Notes: generated by a model not told the origin, from the sequence alone. A stretch of 61,480 bases of DNA from Pelomonas sp. Root1217 (GCF_001425705.1 NZ_LMDC01000030.1:301500-362979); one strand, 5' to 3'; positions 52,525 through 61,480 are shown, numbered from the stretch's first letter. Program-made: numbers and translations.

Positions 52525-52896
52525 TCAACGGCTGGCCAGGGCCGAGGCGCGGCGCACGACAGGAGCCGGGAAATCGCCCAGTTCGCGGGCGGCGTTTTCG
52601 CCATGGTCGGCGGCCTGAGCGGCAGCCAGCTTCTCGTCGCTGCGCACTTCCGTCGGCTTGACCTGCAGTACCGCCTGGCGGGGCAGCTTGGCCGTGGCGA
52701 CGGCGGCGGCCTTGGCAGCGGCCGGGGTCGTCACTTCAACGCCCTTTTCGCCCTGGATGGCGGCCAGTTCACCGCTGTTGCGAGCAGCGACCAGATCGGC
52801 AATGACTTGCTCGCGGGTCAATGGGGTGGTTTGGGCGGAGGCGGCGCCTGCGGCGATCAGCAGGGTGGCGGCGATGAGGGTGGACAACTTGCTCAT
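52525..52896 (-). CDS. DUF4148-family small secreted protein
   Basis: 123 residues. Signal peptide MSKLSTLIAATLLIAAGAA cleaved near ASAQ, then LTREQVIADLVAARNSGEL, the DUF4148 signature common in Burkholderiales. The rest is Ala-rich. Function unknown. Single gene with its own terminator. The 184 bases upstream contain an AGTA-TACT inverted repeat near 53000 but no clear promoter. Confidence 0.85.
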   Translation of the reverse strand: MSKLSTLIAATLLIAAGAASAQTTPLTREQVIADLVAARNSGELAAIQGEKGVEVTTPAAAKAAAVATAKLPRQAVLQVKPTEVRSDEKLAAAQAADHGENAARELGDFPAPVVRRASALASR

Positions 52897-53080
52897 GACG
52901 GGCTCCTTCAGTGTCTGGCAGGAGTTCCTGCCTCTCGGGTCACTCGGACATCGCGACCGCGGTGTCCATGGGCCGAACTGTAGGGAGCCAATCTCAGTAG
53001 AAATACTAGGCTGACGGGAACTGACTATTCACTCAATGCAAACAGTCATCCCTAGTTCGTCATCGTTTCGCCACAACTCG

Positions 53081-53869
53081 TCAACGGTGCTCAAACTTTG
53101 GCGTTCGCTTTGCCAGGAAGGCTTCCATGCCTTCGTGCTGGTCATGGCTGCCGAACAACGCGTGGAAGTAGCGCCGCTCGACGGCCACGCCGTCGGAGAG
53201 CGGCGCCTGGTAGGCGAGGTTGACGAGTTCCTTGATCAGCATGACCGAGGGCCCGCTGAAGCCGTTGATCGTTTCCGCGGCGGCCAGGGCCTCTTCCAGC
53301 AGTTTGTCGGCCGGGACGACGCGCGACACCAAGCCTGCGCTCTCGGCCTCGGCGGCTCCCATCATGCGGGCGGTCAGCAGCAGGTCCATGGCCTTGCTCT
53401 TCCCCACGGCGCGCGGCAGGCGCTGCGTGCCACCCGCGCCCGGCACGATGCCGAGCTTGATCTCCGGTTGGCCGAACTTGGCTGTGTCGGCCGCGATGAT
53501 GAAGTCGCACATCATCGCCAGTTCGCAGCCGCCGCCAAGTGCAAAGCCGCCGACCGCGGCGATGACGGGTTTGCGCACCTGCAGGATGATCTCCCAGTTC
53601 TTGGAGATCAGCCCGCTCTTGAAGGCCGTGGCGAAGGTGTGAGGCAGCATGGTCGGAATGTCGGCGCCGGCCGCGAAGGCGCGCTCCGATCCGGTCAGCA
53701 CGATGCAGCCGATGCCGTCATCGGCGTCAAAGGCGAGCAGGGCGGCGCCCATCTCGTCCATCAGTTGGTCGTTCAGCGCGTTCAGCGCCTTGGGGCGGTT
53801 CAGCGTGATCAGTCCAGTCTTGCGCGGGCCGTCGCCATGGACGGCGGTAATGATGCATTCGTAGGTCAT
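53081..53869 (-). CDS. Enoyl-CoA hydratase (crotonase family)
   Basis: 262 residues. Crotonase fold with the oxyanion-hole segments FAAGADIPTM and GGFALGGGCELAMMCD (first catalytic Glu) and PEIKLGIVPGAGGTQRLPRA (second catalytic Glu), as in true enoyl-CoA hydratases. Adds water to trans-2-enoyl-CoA in fatty-acid or related beta-oxidation. Overlaps the DUF3108 stop by four bases. Confidence 0.93.
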   Translation of the reverse strand: MTYECIITAVHGDGPRKTGLITLNRPKALNALNDQLMDEMGAALLAFDADDGIGCIVLTGSERAFAAGADIPTMLPHTFATAFKSGLISKNWEIILQVRKPVIAAVGGFALGGGCELAMMCDFIIAADTAKFGQPEIKLGIVPGAGGTQRLPRAVGKSKAMDLLLTARMMGAAEAESAGLVSRVVPADKLLEEALAAAETINGFSGPSVMLIKELVNLAYQAPLSDGVAVERRYFHALFGSHDQHEGMEAFLAKRTPKFEHR

Positions 53870-54978
53870 GGGCTGGGTTTCCTGGGCATGTCGTTGATTG
53901 ATTCTGGCGCGGCTTGCAGCGGCGCGCTCTTGAGCACGAGATCGATATAGGTGTCGGCGTCCTGTCGGATGACCAGGCGCACGGGCAGGTATTGCAGGGA
54001 GGGCGCCAGCCAGACCTCGGCGACCAGATCGCCACCGCTGGCTGCTTGGCGGGGCTTGAAATGCCAGGCTGCCAGCGGTCCCATCGGCGTGTCGAGCATT
54101 TCTTCGCCCAGCACTTCATAGGCCCAGTCGTAAGGTCGGCTGGGTAGCAGGAGGCGGAACTGCACGACATGTCCCACCCGCAGCGGCTCGCGAGCGGTCA
54201 GAAAGAGCCAGGTCAGATGCACGAACTGACTGACCGCGTCCTGGGCACCACGCGGCGCCGCCCCACTCACGCCGGTCGCGGTCTGCACTTCCCCGCCGAG
54301 AAAGACGAGGTTGAGGCGCCGGGGCTCGCCGAAGATGAGCTTGGTTTCCTCGTCATAACGCTGAGGCGCGATGCCGTCGGGCGTCAGCTGTCCCTGGCTG
54401 CTCATGCGCCGCGTGATCAACGGCGCGAAGCTAGGACCGATACCGACGTCGAGATGAATCTGGTAGTCCCTGCCCTTGCGCAGCCATTCGACCTGCGCCT
54501 GACCACTGACAGGGCCGCGGTAGTTGCCGGTCAATACATAGCTCAGCCGCGTGGAGAGCGGCCACTCAGGGCCCGGTTCGCTGTCGAAGGGGGCCGAGGC
54601 CGCACTCGCAAACGGCGCCATCGTCTCGACCGGCGCCGAAGCCGCTGCGGTGACGGGCTCGACCAAGGGCTCGGGTGCCGAGGCTGGCGGGGGGAGCGGC
54701 TCGGCGGCCGACGCAGCCTGAGATGCCGGCTGAGCCCTGGCGCGGGCAAGGTCCGGCCTGGCGGACCGCTGCGGGGGCGATGCGGGTGGAATGGAACGCA
54801 CGGTCACCGGAGCCTGTGGTTTCATCTCCTGCACGAATTCGACCTTCATGCGAGGTGGCGTGGGGGAAGAGCCCTCGCTCATCCAGCCTTCGTGGATGCG
54901 CAGTACCTCGCGTCCGCCCAGCACGTGCAGCACCAGCACCGCCAGCACCAGCAGGACCGGTGGCCGTGCCGCCTTCAT
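53866..54978 (-). CDS. DUF3108-domain protein with TonB-like proline-rich N-terminus
   Basis: 370 residues. An N-terminal membrane anchor (PVLLVLAVLVLHVLGG) is followed by a Pro/Ala/Ser-rich periplasmic stretch (about 60-135) and a C-terminal DUF3108 beta-domain (LSYVLTGNYRGPVSGQAQVE, YDWAYEVLGEEMLDTPMGP). Proteins of this type are periplasmic and of unknown function. Eight bases downstream of the M61 peptidase gene. Confidence 0.82.
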   Translation of the reverse strand: MKAARPPVLLVLAVLVLHVLGGREVLRIHEGWMSEGSSPTPPRMKVEFVQEMKPQAPVTVRSIPPASPPQRSARPDLARARAQPASQAASAAEPLPPPASAPEPLVEPVTAAASAPVETMAPFASAASAPFDSEPGPEWPLSTRLSYVLTGNYRGPVSGQAQVEWLRKGRDYQIHLDVGIGPSFAPLITRRMSSQGQLTPDGIAPQRYDEETKLIFGEPRRLNLVFLGGEVQTATGVSGAAPRGAQDAVSQFVHLTWLFLTAREPLRVGHVVQFRLLLPSRPYDWAYEVLGEEMLDTPMGPLAAWHFKPRQAASGGDLVAEVWLAPSLQYLPVRLVIRQDADTYIDLVLKSAPLQAAPESINDMPRKPSP

Positions 54979-54985
54979 GTCTGAC

Positions 54986-56704
54986 TCAGGCGCCGAGCCA
55001 ATGCCGGCGTGCGACGTGCGCGCCGTCGGCCAGGTTCAGCGCGACGGCGGTCGGCCGTGCAGGCGGCAGGTCGACAGCCAGTTCAAGCAGCCGCTGGTCA
55101 CGGCCGACAAGCAGTCTGAGCCGCGTATCACCCGGCGCCAGCAAAGACGGTATGTCGTCCAGCCGGCGCAGCCGCCAGCCGTTGCAGCCGAGGATCTCGT
55201 CGCGCGCATTGAGGCCGCCGGTCTCCGCCGCCCCGCCGGCCAGCACATGGGTGATTGCAACACCCGTCAACGCGCTCTCGCGCACGCGCAGACCCAACCG
55301 CTGGGCAATGCTTTGGCGGCCATCATCACGCCAAGCCACGCCGTGAGCATCGAGCAGCTCACGCAGTGGCAGCTCGTCGGTGCCGTGCACCCAGCTGTGC
55401 ACTTGCGCGGCCAGGTCTTCGCCCCCCAGAGCCGTGACTGCAGCCAGGATGTCCACCTCGCCGACCGGGCCACCCGCGCTGGCCTTCCACAGCCGCGTCA
55501 TCAGCGCATCCAGACTGGATTTGTGATCCCGCAGACTCAGGTCCAGGCAGAGCGCGACAAGGGCGCCCTGGCCGTAATAGTTGCTAGCGGCATTGACGCT
55601 GTTCTCGTCGGGCCGGTAGTACTTGGTCCAGGCTTCGAAGCTGGCTTGGGCCAGCGGCTGCACGCGCCGGCCCGGCGAGGCCAGCACGCCGTTAACGTTG
55701 GCAGCGAGCAGCTTCAGATAGCGCGGCGCATCGACCAGGCCGGCGCGGCACAGCATCAGTTCGTCGTAGTAGCTGGTGAAACCCTCGAAGAACCACAGCA
55801 GCTCGGTGTAGTTCTCGCGCTGGTAGTCGAAGGTCGCGAACTCCGCCGGGCGCAGCCGCTTGACGTTCCAGGCATGGAAATACTCGTGGCTGAACAGACC
55901 GAGCAGGCGCACATAGTTGTCGCTGGGCGCCGCGCTTTCAGCGGCTGTGGGCAGTTCGCGCCGTGCGCAGATCAGCGCCGTGCTGGCGCGATGCTCCAGG
56001 CCGCCGTGGCCGTCATCCACGGCCCAGAGCAGGAAGCTGTAGCGCTCGAAAGGCGCACCACCCCAGAACGTGATGTGGGCCTCGCAGATGCGCCGCACAT
56101 CGGCCAGCAGGCGCTCACCGTCAAAGCTCGGCCAGGCGCCGGCCACGACGATGCGATGCGGCACGCCGGCGGCGATGAACTCGCCCTGCCAGTGCGGGCC
56201 GATCTCGAAAGGATGGTCTAGCAGCTCGTCGTAGTCGGCGGCCTCCCAGCATCCCTCGGCGGCGCGCATCTCGGTGGCGACACGCCAGCCCTCGGGCAGG
56301 TGCCCCAATATCACGCGATGCGGCTCGCTCTCACGGCCATGGGCGCGCAGGCACAGGCTGCTGGCATTGAAAAACGCGCGCCGGCTGTCCAGCCAGGCGG
56401 TGCGCACCGAGGCGTCGAAGGCATAGACGTCATAGCTCAGGGTCAACGCCTTGGCCCGGGCCTGGCCGCTGCAGCGCACGCGCCAACTGGCCTTGTCGAG
56501 TTGCTCGACTGCCAAATCCTTGCCGCCTTGGCGCGCCGTCAACCCGCTCAGATGCTTGGCGAACTCACGCACGAGGTAGCTGCCGGGGATCCATACCGGC
56601 AGGCTGAAGACTTGATCGGCCGCTGGGCTGGCAAGGCTCAGCGTGACGCGATAGCGATGGGCCGCAATGTCGGCCAGCTCAATCTTGTAGCTTGGTCCCC
56701 GCAT
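54986..56704 (-). CDS. M61-family aminopeptidase with PDZ domain
   Basis: 572 residues from ATG 56704. The upstream part of the open frame overlaps two other genes and is a shadow. N-terminal beta domain, zinc site HEYFHAWNVKRLRP near residue 275 with the distal Glu in LLWFFEGFTSYYDEL, and a C-terminal PDZ domain (VLAGGAAETGGLNARDEIL). This is the glycyl-aminopeptidase-like M61 family. No signal peptide is evident, so it is probably cytoplasmic. The start shares a base with the DUF3429 stop. Confidence 0.92.
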   Translation of the reverse strand: MRGPSYKIELADIAAHRYRVTLSLASPAADQVFSLPVWIPGSYLVREFAKHLSGLTARQGGKDLAVEQLDKASWRVRCSGQARAKALTLSYDVYAFDASVRTAWLDSRRAFFNASSLCLRAHGRESEPHRVILGHLPEGWRVATEMRAAEGCWEAADYDELLDHPFEIGPHWQGEFIAAGVPHRIVVAGAWPSFDGERLLADVRRICEAHITFWGGAPFERYSFLLWAVDDGHGGLEHRASTALICARRELPTAAESAAPSDNYVRLLGLFSHEYFHAWNVKRLRPAEFATFDYQRENYTELLWFFEGFTSYYDELMLCRAGLVDAPRYLKLLAANVNGVLASPGRRVQPLAQASFEAWTKYYRPDENSVNAASNYYGQGALVALCLDLSLRDHKSSLDALMTRLWKASAGGPVGEVDILAAVTALGGEDLAAQVHSWVHGTDELPLRELLDAHGVAWRDDGRQSIAQRLGLRVRESALTGVAITHVLAGGAAETGGLNARDEILGCNGWRLRRLDDIPSLLAPGDTRLRLLVGRDQRLLELAVDLPPARPTAVALNLADGAHVARRHWLGA

Positions 56705-57141
56705 CAGCTGCCCGCGGCGGCGAGGAAGCAGCTGAGCGCCGCGACGGCCGTGAGCCGAAAACGCAGGGTCAGCCAGTCTGCCGCGCCGAGTTGCGGGTAC
56801 ACGCGGCGGTCGACGAGATAGCAGGCGATCAGCACGCCGCCATGCAGAGCCAGGCCCGCATAGGCCGGCATCACCACACCCAGCCAGCCCAGCAGCACGG
56901 CGCTGATGCCCCAGACCAGGGGCTGGCGCCCGGGCAGGCCGCGCGCAAAGGACAGGCCCCAATGGATGCCGCCGAGAAAGGCGATGACCAGACCGGCATA
57001 GGCCGACATCGAGAGGCTGACGAAGATGTGCTGGTCGAGGTCGCGGTCGCCGATCAGCCAGATCAGCGCGCACCCAAGCACGAAGGGAACGAGTCCGGCG
57101 TAGCCCAGCCGATGCGCGAGCTCGCGGTGATCCTCGCTCAT
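56704..57141 (-). CDS. DUF3429-family membrane protein
   Basis: 145 residues from ATG 57141, with four hydrophobic helices (LVPFVLGCALIWLIG, YAGLVIAFLGGIHWGLSF, LVWGISAVLLGWLGVVMPAY, VAALSCFLAAAG). GGIHWG is the typical DUF3429 motif. Function unknown. Five bases after dsbC, so probably in one operon with it. Confidence 0.85.
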   Translation of the reverse strand: MSEDHRELAHRLGYAGLVPFVLGCALIWLIGDRDLDQHIFVSLSMSAYAGLVIAFLGGIHWGLSFARGLPGRQPLVWGISAVLLGWLGVVMPAYAGLALHGGVLIACYLVDRRVYPQLGAADWLTLRFRLTAVAALSCFLAAAGS

Positions 57142-57146
57142 CGGAT

Positions 57147-57881
57147 TCAGGATTTGCTGGCCGGAGCGGCCAGGGCTTGCAGGCGCTTCTCCAACTCCAC
57201 CGGACCGACGGCGCCAGGAATGCGATTGCCATCTTCCAGCAGGATGGCGGGTGTGCCGTTCACATGGATCTTGCGCGACAGCGCGAGGTTGCGCTCGATG
57301 GCCGCGTCGTCGCACGAAGCCGGCGCCTTGGCCGGCTGCTCGCCCTTGAGCATCCAGCCGAGCCAGGCATTGGCGTTGTCCTTGGCGCACCAGATCGCGC
57401 GCGTCTTCTCAGGAGAGTCGCCGCCGAGGATGGGGATGAGGAAGGTATAGACCGTCACGTCCTTGAGCTCCTGCAGGCCCTTCTCGAAGCGCTTGCAGTA
57501 GCCACAATTGGGATCGGCGAAGACGGCGATGCGACGTTTGCCGCTGCCGTTCTTCCACACCAGTGCGTCCTTGAACGGCAGGCTCGCGAAGTCGATCCGG
57601 TTGAGCTGGGTGATGCGCTCCTCGGTCAGGTTCTTCTTGGCCTTCAGGTCGTAGAGCTCACCTTCGATGAGGAAGCTGCCGGTCGCGTCGGTGTAGCGCA
57701 CCTCATTGCCGATGCGGATCTCCCACAGCCCGGGCATGGCGGCAGGGCGGATCTCGTCAATCTTGGGCGCATTGGGCATGCGCTCGACAAGGGCCTTGCG
57801 GATGACGGCTTCGTTGGCCAGAGCGGGTAGGCTGATAGCAACGAGCAGGCCGGCGAGGAGTCGAAGGACAGTAGAGGACAC
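57147..57881 (-). CDS. dsbC: Thiol:disulfide interchange protein DsbC
   Basis: 244 residues. Signal peptide LRLLAGLLVAISLPALA, N-terminal dimerisation domain, and the thioredoxin-like domain with FADPNCGYCKRFEKGL (active CGYC) and HVNGTPAILLEDG (cis-proline). Periplasmic disulfide isomerase. It could help fold the four-cysteine secreted protein, among others. Confidence 0.95.
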   Translation of the reverse strand: MSSTVLRLLAGLLVAISLPALANEAVIRKALVERMPNAPKIDEIRPAAMPGLWEIRIGNEVRYTDATGSFLIEGELYDLKAKKNLTEERITQLNRIDFASLPFKDALVWKNGSGKRRIAVFADPNCGYCKRFEKGLQELKDVTVYTFLIPILGGDSPEKTRAIWCAKDNANAWLGWMLKGEQPAKAPASCDDAAIERNLALSRKIHVNGTPAILLEDGNRIPGAVGPVELEKRLQALAAPASKS

Positions 57882-57902
57882 GATGAGGGAGCCGGTTGAA
57901 GT

Positions 57903-59024
57903 TCAGAGCCCGAGGGCGCGCTGGGTCAGCCAGCGCTTGACGGGAGTCAGTTGATTGAGCGCGTCCAAGCCGCGGTTGCGCAGGCTCTGGGCGACGGGGG
58001 AGGAGTTCGCGAAGAGCCGCTGCAGCACGTCGGTCACCTCGCCCATCGCCAGCGTCGGCGCGAGGCGCTCACGGGCATAGCGGCGCAGCAGGCGTTCATC
58101 GCCGAGGGGGCGCCAGGACTCGCGCGCAGCCAGCACGTGGGCAAGCGCGGCGACGTCGCCCAGACCGAGGTTCAGTCCCTGGCCTGCCAGCGGGTGGACG
58201 ATGTGAGCTGCATCACCCAGCAGCACCCAACCCGGACCGCTGACGGCATCCGCGCGGGCCAGAGCCAGCGGCCAGCTCGATCGCTCGCTTCCCAGGCACA
58301 ACTCGCCCGCGACACCACCGGCGGCAGCATTGAGTTCGCGTTCGAATTCGGCGGCTGGCAAGGCTTGCAGTTGTTCGGCCCGCGCTTCTGCACAGGACCA
58401 GACCAGGCCATAAGACGCACCAGGTGCTGGCTTCTCGAAGGGCAGCAGGGCTAGCACCTCGCCACCCGGCTGAAACCACTGACGAGCGACGCCTTGGTGG
58501 GGCCGATCGGCTTTCAGTCTGGCGGCCAGGGCGCGATGACCATAAGGCTTGAGCTTAAAGTCGACACCCAGCGTGGCCCGCGCAGCCGATTCGCGACCTT
58601 CACAAAGGGCGATCAGCGCTGCCGAGGTGTTGTCTGCAACGTTGTGAACATGAGGTGAGAAGCGCAGGGCCGTCGCGAGTTGTGCATCCAGCGCGGCAGC
58701 GTCGACGATGACCGCCAACTCACGCAGGCCTTGCTGCCATGCCGAGAAACTCAGTCGGCCGGCAGGCCGGTTGGCGACGGCATCACCGCCGACGACCATG
58801 TCGAAGACGGGACTGATCGCGTCGGGGGGCAGGCTATCCCAGACCTTCAGCTCCGTCAGCAGGGCCACCGAGGCGGCGTTGAGCGCATAGGTCCGCACGT
58901 CGTCGGCCCGAGGCGTTTCCGGCGCGCCGGTCATGCCCACGGTCAGCCCCTGAGCAGCCAGGCTGAGCGCGAGGCTGCCACCGACCGCCCCCCGTCCTCT
59001 GACCAACACATCCACGCTTTGCAT
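57903..59024 (-). CDS. UbiH/UbiF-like FAD-dependent monooxygenase
   Basis: 373 residues from ATG 59024. FAD-binding start DVLVRGRGAVGGSLALSLA, and the second FAD motif GWVLLGDAAHIVHPLAGQGL with NLGLGD, characteristic of the UbiH/COQ6 family of ubiquinone-ring hydroxylases. The first glycine motif starts with Arg-Gly-Arg in place of the usual Gly-Ala-Gly, a mild deviation. A TACAAT box at 59036-59031 lies so close to the ATG that the mRNA may be leaderless. Confidence 0.88.
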   Translation of the reverse strand: MQSVDVLVRGRGAVGGSLALSLAAQGLTVGMTGAPETPRADDVRTYALNAASVALLTELKVWDSLPPDAISPVFDMVVGGDAVANRPAGRLSFSAWQQGLRELAVIVDAAALDAQLATALRFSPHVHNVADNTSAALIALCEGRESAARATLGVDFKLKPYGHRALAARLKADRPHQGVARQWFQPGGEVLALLPFEKPAPGASYGLVWSCAEARAEQLQALPAAEFERELNAAAGGVAGELCLGSERSSWPLALARADAVSGPGWVLLGDAAHIVHPLAGQGLNLGLGDVAALAHVLAARESWRPLGDERLLRRYARERLAPTLAMGEVTDVLQRLFANSSPVAQSLRNRGLDALNQLTPVKRWLTQRALGL

Positions 59025-59161
59025 CGAGCAATTGTAGGCAGCGGTGATGCCCGCATCGCCAGTTGGGCCGGCCTGAAGGAGTCGACAGAGCAGGCCGACT
59101 AAAATCACCTATTCGGCGCCGGCCTGCCGTCGCCCGCCCTCCCCTACGGAAAGCCCTTGCC

Positions 59162-60253
59162 ATGAGCCTCAAATGCGGCATCGTGGGCCTGCCCAATGTC
59201 GGCAAGTCCACGCTCTTCAACGCCCTGACCAAAGCCGGCATCGCGGCTGAAAACTATCCTTTTTGCACGATCGAGCCCAATGTGGGCATCGTCGAACTGC
59301 CTGACCCCCGCCTCGCGGCACTGGCCGAGATCGTCAAGCCCGAACGGGTGATGCCGGCGGTCGTCGAGTTCGTCGACATCGCCGGCCTCGTCGCTGGCGC
59401 GAGCAAGGGCGAAGGCCTGGGCAACCAGTTCCTGTCCCACATCCGCGAGACGGATGCCATCGTCAATGTGGTGCGCTGCTTCGAAGACGCCAATGTCATC
59501 CATGTGAATGGCAAGGTCGACCCGATCTCTGACATCGAGGTGATCCAGACGGAGCTCTGCCTGGCCGACCTCGGTACCGTGGAAAAGAGCCTGCACCGCT
59601 ACAACAAGGTGGCTCGTGCCGGTGACAAGGAGGCCATCGCGCTGGTCAAGGTGCTGGAAAAGTGCCAAGTCGCGCTGGACCAGGCCAAGCCTGTGCGCAC
59701 CATCGACTTCAGCAAGGAAGAGTTGGCGATCCTCAAGCCCCTGTGTCTGATCACCGCCAAGCCTGCCATGTTCGTCGGCAATGTCTCGGAAGATGGGTTC
59801 GAGAACAACCCGTTCCTAGAGCGCCTGAAGGAATATGCGGTGGCCCAGAACGGTCCCGTGGTGGCGATCTGCGCCAAGACGGAATCGGAACTGTCTGAAA
59901 TGGAAGACGAGGATCGCGCCATGTTCCTCGCCGAGATGGGGCAGGACGAGCCTGGCCTGAATCGTCTGATCCGGGCCGCCTTCAAGCTGCTCGGCCTGCA
60001 AACTTACTTCACTGCCGGCGTGAAGGAAGTTCGCGCGTGGACCATCCACATCGGCGACACCGGCCCGCAAGCCGCCGCCGTCATCCACACCGATTTCGAG
60101 CGTGGGTATATCCGCGCCCAGACCATCGCCTACGATGATTTCATCAAGCACCGCGGCGAACAGGGCGCCAAGGACGCCGGGAAGATGCGAGCGGAAGGCA
60201 AGGAGTATGTGGTCAAGGACGGTGACGTACTCCACTTCTTGTTCAACGTTTGA
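59162..60253 (+). CDS. ychF: Redox-regulated ATPase YchF (Obg-like)
   Basis: 363 residues from ATG 59162. G1 motif [31 protein letters not shown]3 [20 protein letters not shown], and the C-terminal TGS-like region with [18 protein letters not shown] and [15 protein letters not shown]. Universal P-loop protein that associates with ribosomes. A TAAAAT -10-like box is at 59100-59105. Confidence 0.98.
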   Translation: MSLKCGIVGLPNVGKSTLFNALTKAGIAAENYPFCTIEPNVGIVELPDPRLAALAEIVKPERVMPAVVEFVDIAGLVAGASKGEGLGNQFLSHIRETDAIVNVVRCFEDANVIHVNGKVDPISDIEVIQTELCLADLGTVEKSLHRYNKVARAGDKEAIALVKVLEKCQVALDQAKPVRTIDFSKEELAILKPLCLITAKPAMFVGNVSEDGFENNPFLERLKEYAVAQNGPVVAICAKTESELSEMEDEDRAMFLAEMGQDEPGLNRLIRAAFKLLGLQTYFTAGVKEVRAWTIHIGDTGPQAAAVIHTDFERGYIRAQTIAYDDFIKHRGEQGAKDAGKMRAEGKEYVVKDGDVLHFLFNV

Positions 60254-60399
60254 TCTCCGGAATCCGAGAAGCAGCCCCGCGTCGGCTAACAAGGCCCGCT
60301 TTCCAAGGAGTTCGTGCGCCGTGCATTCTTTGTAGCGGAGGTGACCTGCACCCAACCGCCGTGCCAATGAATAGGTCGGAATCCTGTTGAAGGTGACTG

Positions 60400-60990
60400 G
60401 ATCTCTATGTTGATGGATGCTGCGTGCTGGGCAGGATCGGCCGCGTTTCTACGGTGCTGCTCAGCGAACTGCGCCGGCGGTATTCGCCCAATGCTGCCGT
60501 GCGGACGGACCTCGTTGTAGTCACGCCGCCAAGCCGCGATCTCAGTGCGGGCTTGCATTAATGTCTCGAACCAATGCTCGTTCAGACATTCATCCCGGAA
60601 CCGGCCGTTGAAGCTCTCGATGTAGCCGTTCTGCATGGACGGCCAGGCTCGATCAGGATGTGTCGGATGCCGGCAGGCGGGCGCCGCGCCTTCTTGCGTT
60701 TGCGCACTGCCAAGTCCGCGCGCTGTACAGCTGATACACGCGCTTGTAATTGACGCCGGGGAAGTCCAGTCGCAGCAGATCGTGCACGCGTCGGTATCCA
60801 AACCGTCGGCGCGCATGTGCAATCTCGACGATCTTGGCCTTGAGCGCCGCGGTCTGCGCGCTCGCCACCGGTGGATGCCGGCAGCTGTCTCGGCTTAGCC
60901 CCACAAGTCGGCAGGCCCGCCGCTCGGACAGTTGAGGCTCGTTGATCAGCTGCCCGATGGCGTCCCGCTTGACCTGTGGGGCTATCTTTT
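60400..60990 (-). pseudogene. IS3-family orfB transposase, frameshifted and lacking most of the catalytic core
   Basis: Reading on the minus strand, orfB begins after an A-rich slippery stretch (60986-60991) with KKIAPQVKRDAIGQLI and RRFGYRRVHDLLR. Near 60730 one base is missing, and the frame continues as ADLAVRKRKKARRPPA. Then about 80-90 residues that normally hold the first two catalytic aspartates are absent, and the sequence resumes at RHILIEPGRP. A further single-base loss leads into MQNGYIESFNGRFRDECLNE with the third catalytic residue (Glu). It cannot make active transposase. Confidence 0.88.
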
Positions 60991-61248
60991 TACACCGAGC
61001 ACGCTCTTGAGCGCAGACATGTCCAGGTGGGCGTCGGCCAGCAGGCTCTTGAGCTGGGCATTCTCCGCTTCGAGCTCTCACAGCCGCCGGGCGTCACTCG
61101 CCTCCATGCCGCCGAACTTGGCTCGCCACTTGTAGAACGTCGCATCTGAGAACCCGCCCTTGCGGCAGATCTCCGCCACGACCAGCCCAGCCTCGGCCTG
61201 CTTCAGGAACCCAATGGTTTGTTCCTCGGTGATGTTGCTCTTCCTCAT
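60982..61248 (-). pseudogene. IS3-family orfA with premature stop
   Basis: The frame from ATG 61248 reads MRKSNITEEQTIGFLKQAEA and FSDATFYKWRAKFGGMEASD, the helix-turn-helix of IS407-type OrfA. Codon 57 is TGA (61080-61078) where relatives have CGA for Arg. After it the frame continues as a leucine-zipper-like ELEAENAQLKSLLADAHLD, ending at 60984-60982. A single transition explains the stop. Confidence 0.88.
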
Positions 61249-61389
61249 GTCCGCCACTCTCCTGATGAGCGGACTCCCTGCTACTTCAGCTTGGCATGGC
61301 GGGAAGGGTGCAGGTCAGCTCACGCGAGGACCAAATTGGCTACTAGCCAACTCGATACTCTTCGCCATAATATTCGCCGCCTCAAAAGC

Positions 61390-61422
61390 AAAACCCCTCT
61401 CAGCCGAGGCTGGAGGGGTTTT
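61390..61422. terminator. Strong bidirectional terminator downstream of the rRNA operon
   Basis: AAAACCCCTC pairs with GAGGGGTTTT, and the inner CAGCC/GGCTG extends the stem around a two-base loop. T-runs exist on both strands, so it can end the minus-strand rRNA transcript and also any plus-strand readthrough. It lies 13 bases after the 5S end. Confidence 0.9.
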
Positions 61423-61434
61423 GAGGGGTAAATA

Positions 61435-61480
61435 GCCTGACGATGACCTACTTTCACACGGGAATCCGCACTATCATCGG
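61435..61480 (-). rRNA. rrf: 5S ribosomal RNA, 3' end only (partial)
   Basis: The last 46 bases, read on the minus strand, match the 3' part of betaproteobacterial 5S rRNA, including ATAGTGCGGATTCCCGTGTG and the terminal GTCATCGTCAGGC. The rest of the gene and the rRNA operon lie beyond the right edge. Confidence 0.92.

Larger units (their letters stand above)
60342..61317 (-). mobile_element. Degenerate IS3-family element (IS407/IS51-like), internally deleted
   Basis: Bounded by inverted repeats TGACCTGCACCC (60342-60353) and its complement (61306-61317), with partial similarity inwards for about 30 bases. Length is 976 bases against about 1.2-1.25 kb for intact relatives. Both transposase frames are broken. 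The four-base flanks (GAGG and GCTC) do not match, so no target duplication is visible, which points to an old insertion or later rearrangement. Located between ychF and an rRNA operon. Confidence 0.9.

Noticed and set aside
60342..61317. Target-site duplication around the IS relic
   Set aside because: The four-base flanks GAGG and GCTC differ, and no alternative boundary gave a match.
1..61480. tRNA genes, CRISPR arrays and riboswitches
   Set aside because: No cloverleaf-like sequence with a CCA-proximal acceptor, no spaced direct repeats and no recognisable riboswitch core were seen by eye. A covariance-model scan would be needed to exclude them fully.

Overview
The window is high-GC DNA from a betaproteobacterium, most likely of the order Burkholderiales. 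The evidence is the style of the proteins (a DUF4148 protein, an AbiEii-type toxin with an XRE partner, an Xps-like type II secretion operon), the 5S rRNA 3' end at the right edge, and the dense ATGA-overlapping gene order. I cannot fix the genus from sequence alone.

Positions 1-25722 hold a large surface-polysaccharide (O-antigen or capsule) locus. A WecA/WbpL-type initiating transferase (partial, minus strand) is divergent from an SLBB/Wza-type export protein and a Wzz-type chain-length protein. A short graveyard of broken genes follows (a WbpB-like dehydrogenase fragment and a flippase N-terminus). Next comes a long plus-strand run: Wzx flippase, two glycosyltransferase-like proteins, an EpsG-like Wzy polymerase, an N-acetyl-sugar amidotransferase with its HisH/HisF ammonia supply, the FnlABC enzymes for UDP-N-acetyl-L-fucosamine, a WbuB-like glycosyltransferase and a metallo-beta-lactamase-fold protein. 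The predicted product includes an acetamidino-L-fucosamine. A minus-strand run (2OG-Fe(II) oxygenase, RmlD-like reductase, two glycosyltransferases, second Wzx) and a plus-strand run (75-residue membrane protein, alkaline-phosphatase-superfamily transferase, sulfotransferase) complete the region.

Positions 25727-37771 hold a complete-looking type II secretion operon on the minus strand, in the order gspG-H-I-J-K-L-M-C-D-E-F. It lies directly downstream of a gene for a 477-residue Thr/Ala/Val-rich secreted protein with its own strong promoter and terminator. I suspect this is a surface or S-layer-like protein and a candidate substrate of this secretion system.

Positions 38187-49391 hold a second glycan cluster, mostly minus strand: third Wzx, hexapeptide acetyltransferase, two glycosyltransferases, methyltransferase, DegT-type aminotransferase, initiating sugar transferase, WbpM-like 4,6-dehydratase, an unknown periplasmic protein and APS kinase (cysC). 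The cysC gene could supply PAPS to the sulfotransferase of the first locus. A flavoprotein gene converges on it.

Positions 49437-61480 are mainly core genome: lysS, a toxin-antitoxin pair, a sugar-ABC ATPase relic, DUF4148, enoyl-CoA hydratase, DUF3108, M61 peptidase, DUF3429, dsbC, a UbiH-like hydroxylase and ychF. A decayed IS3-family element and the terminator and 3' end of an rRNA operon follow. No tRNA or CRISPR array was seen.
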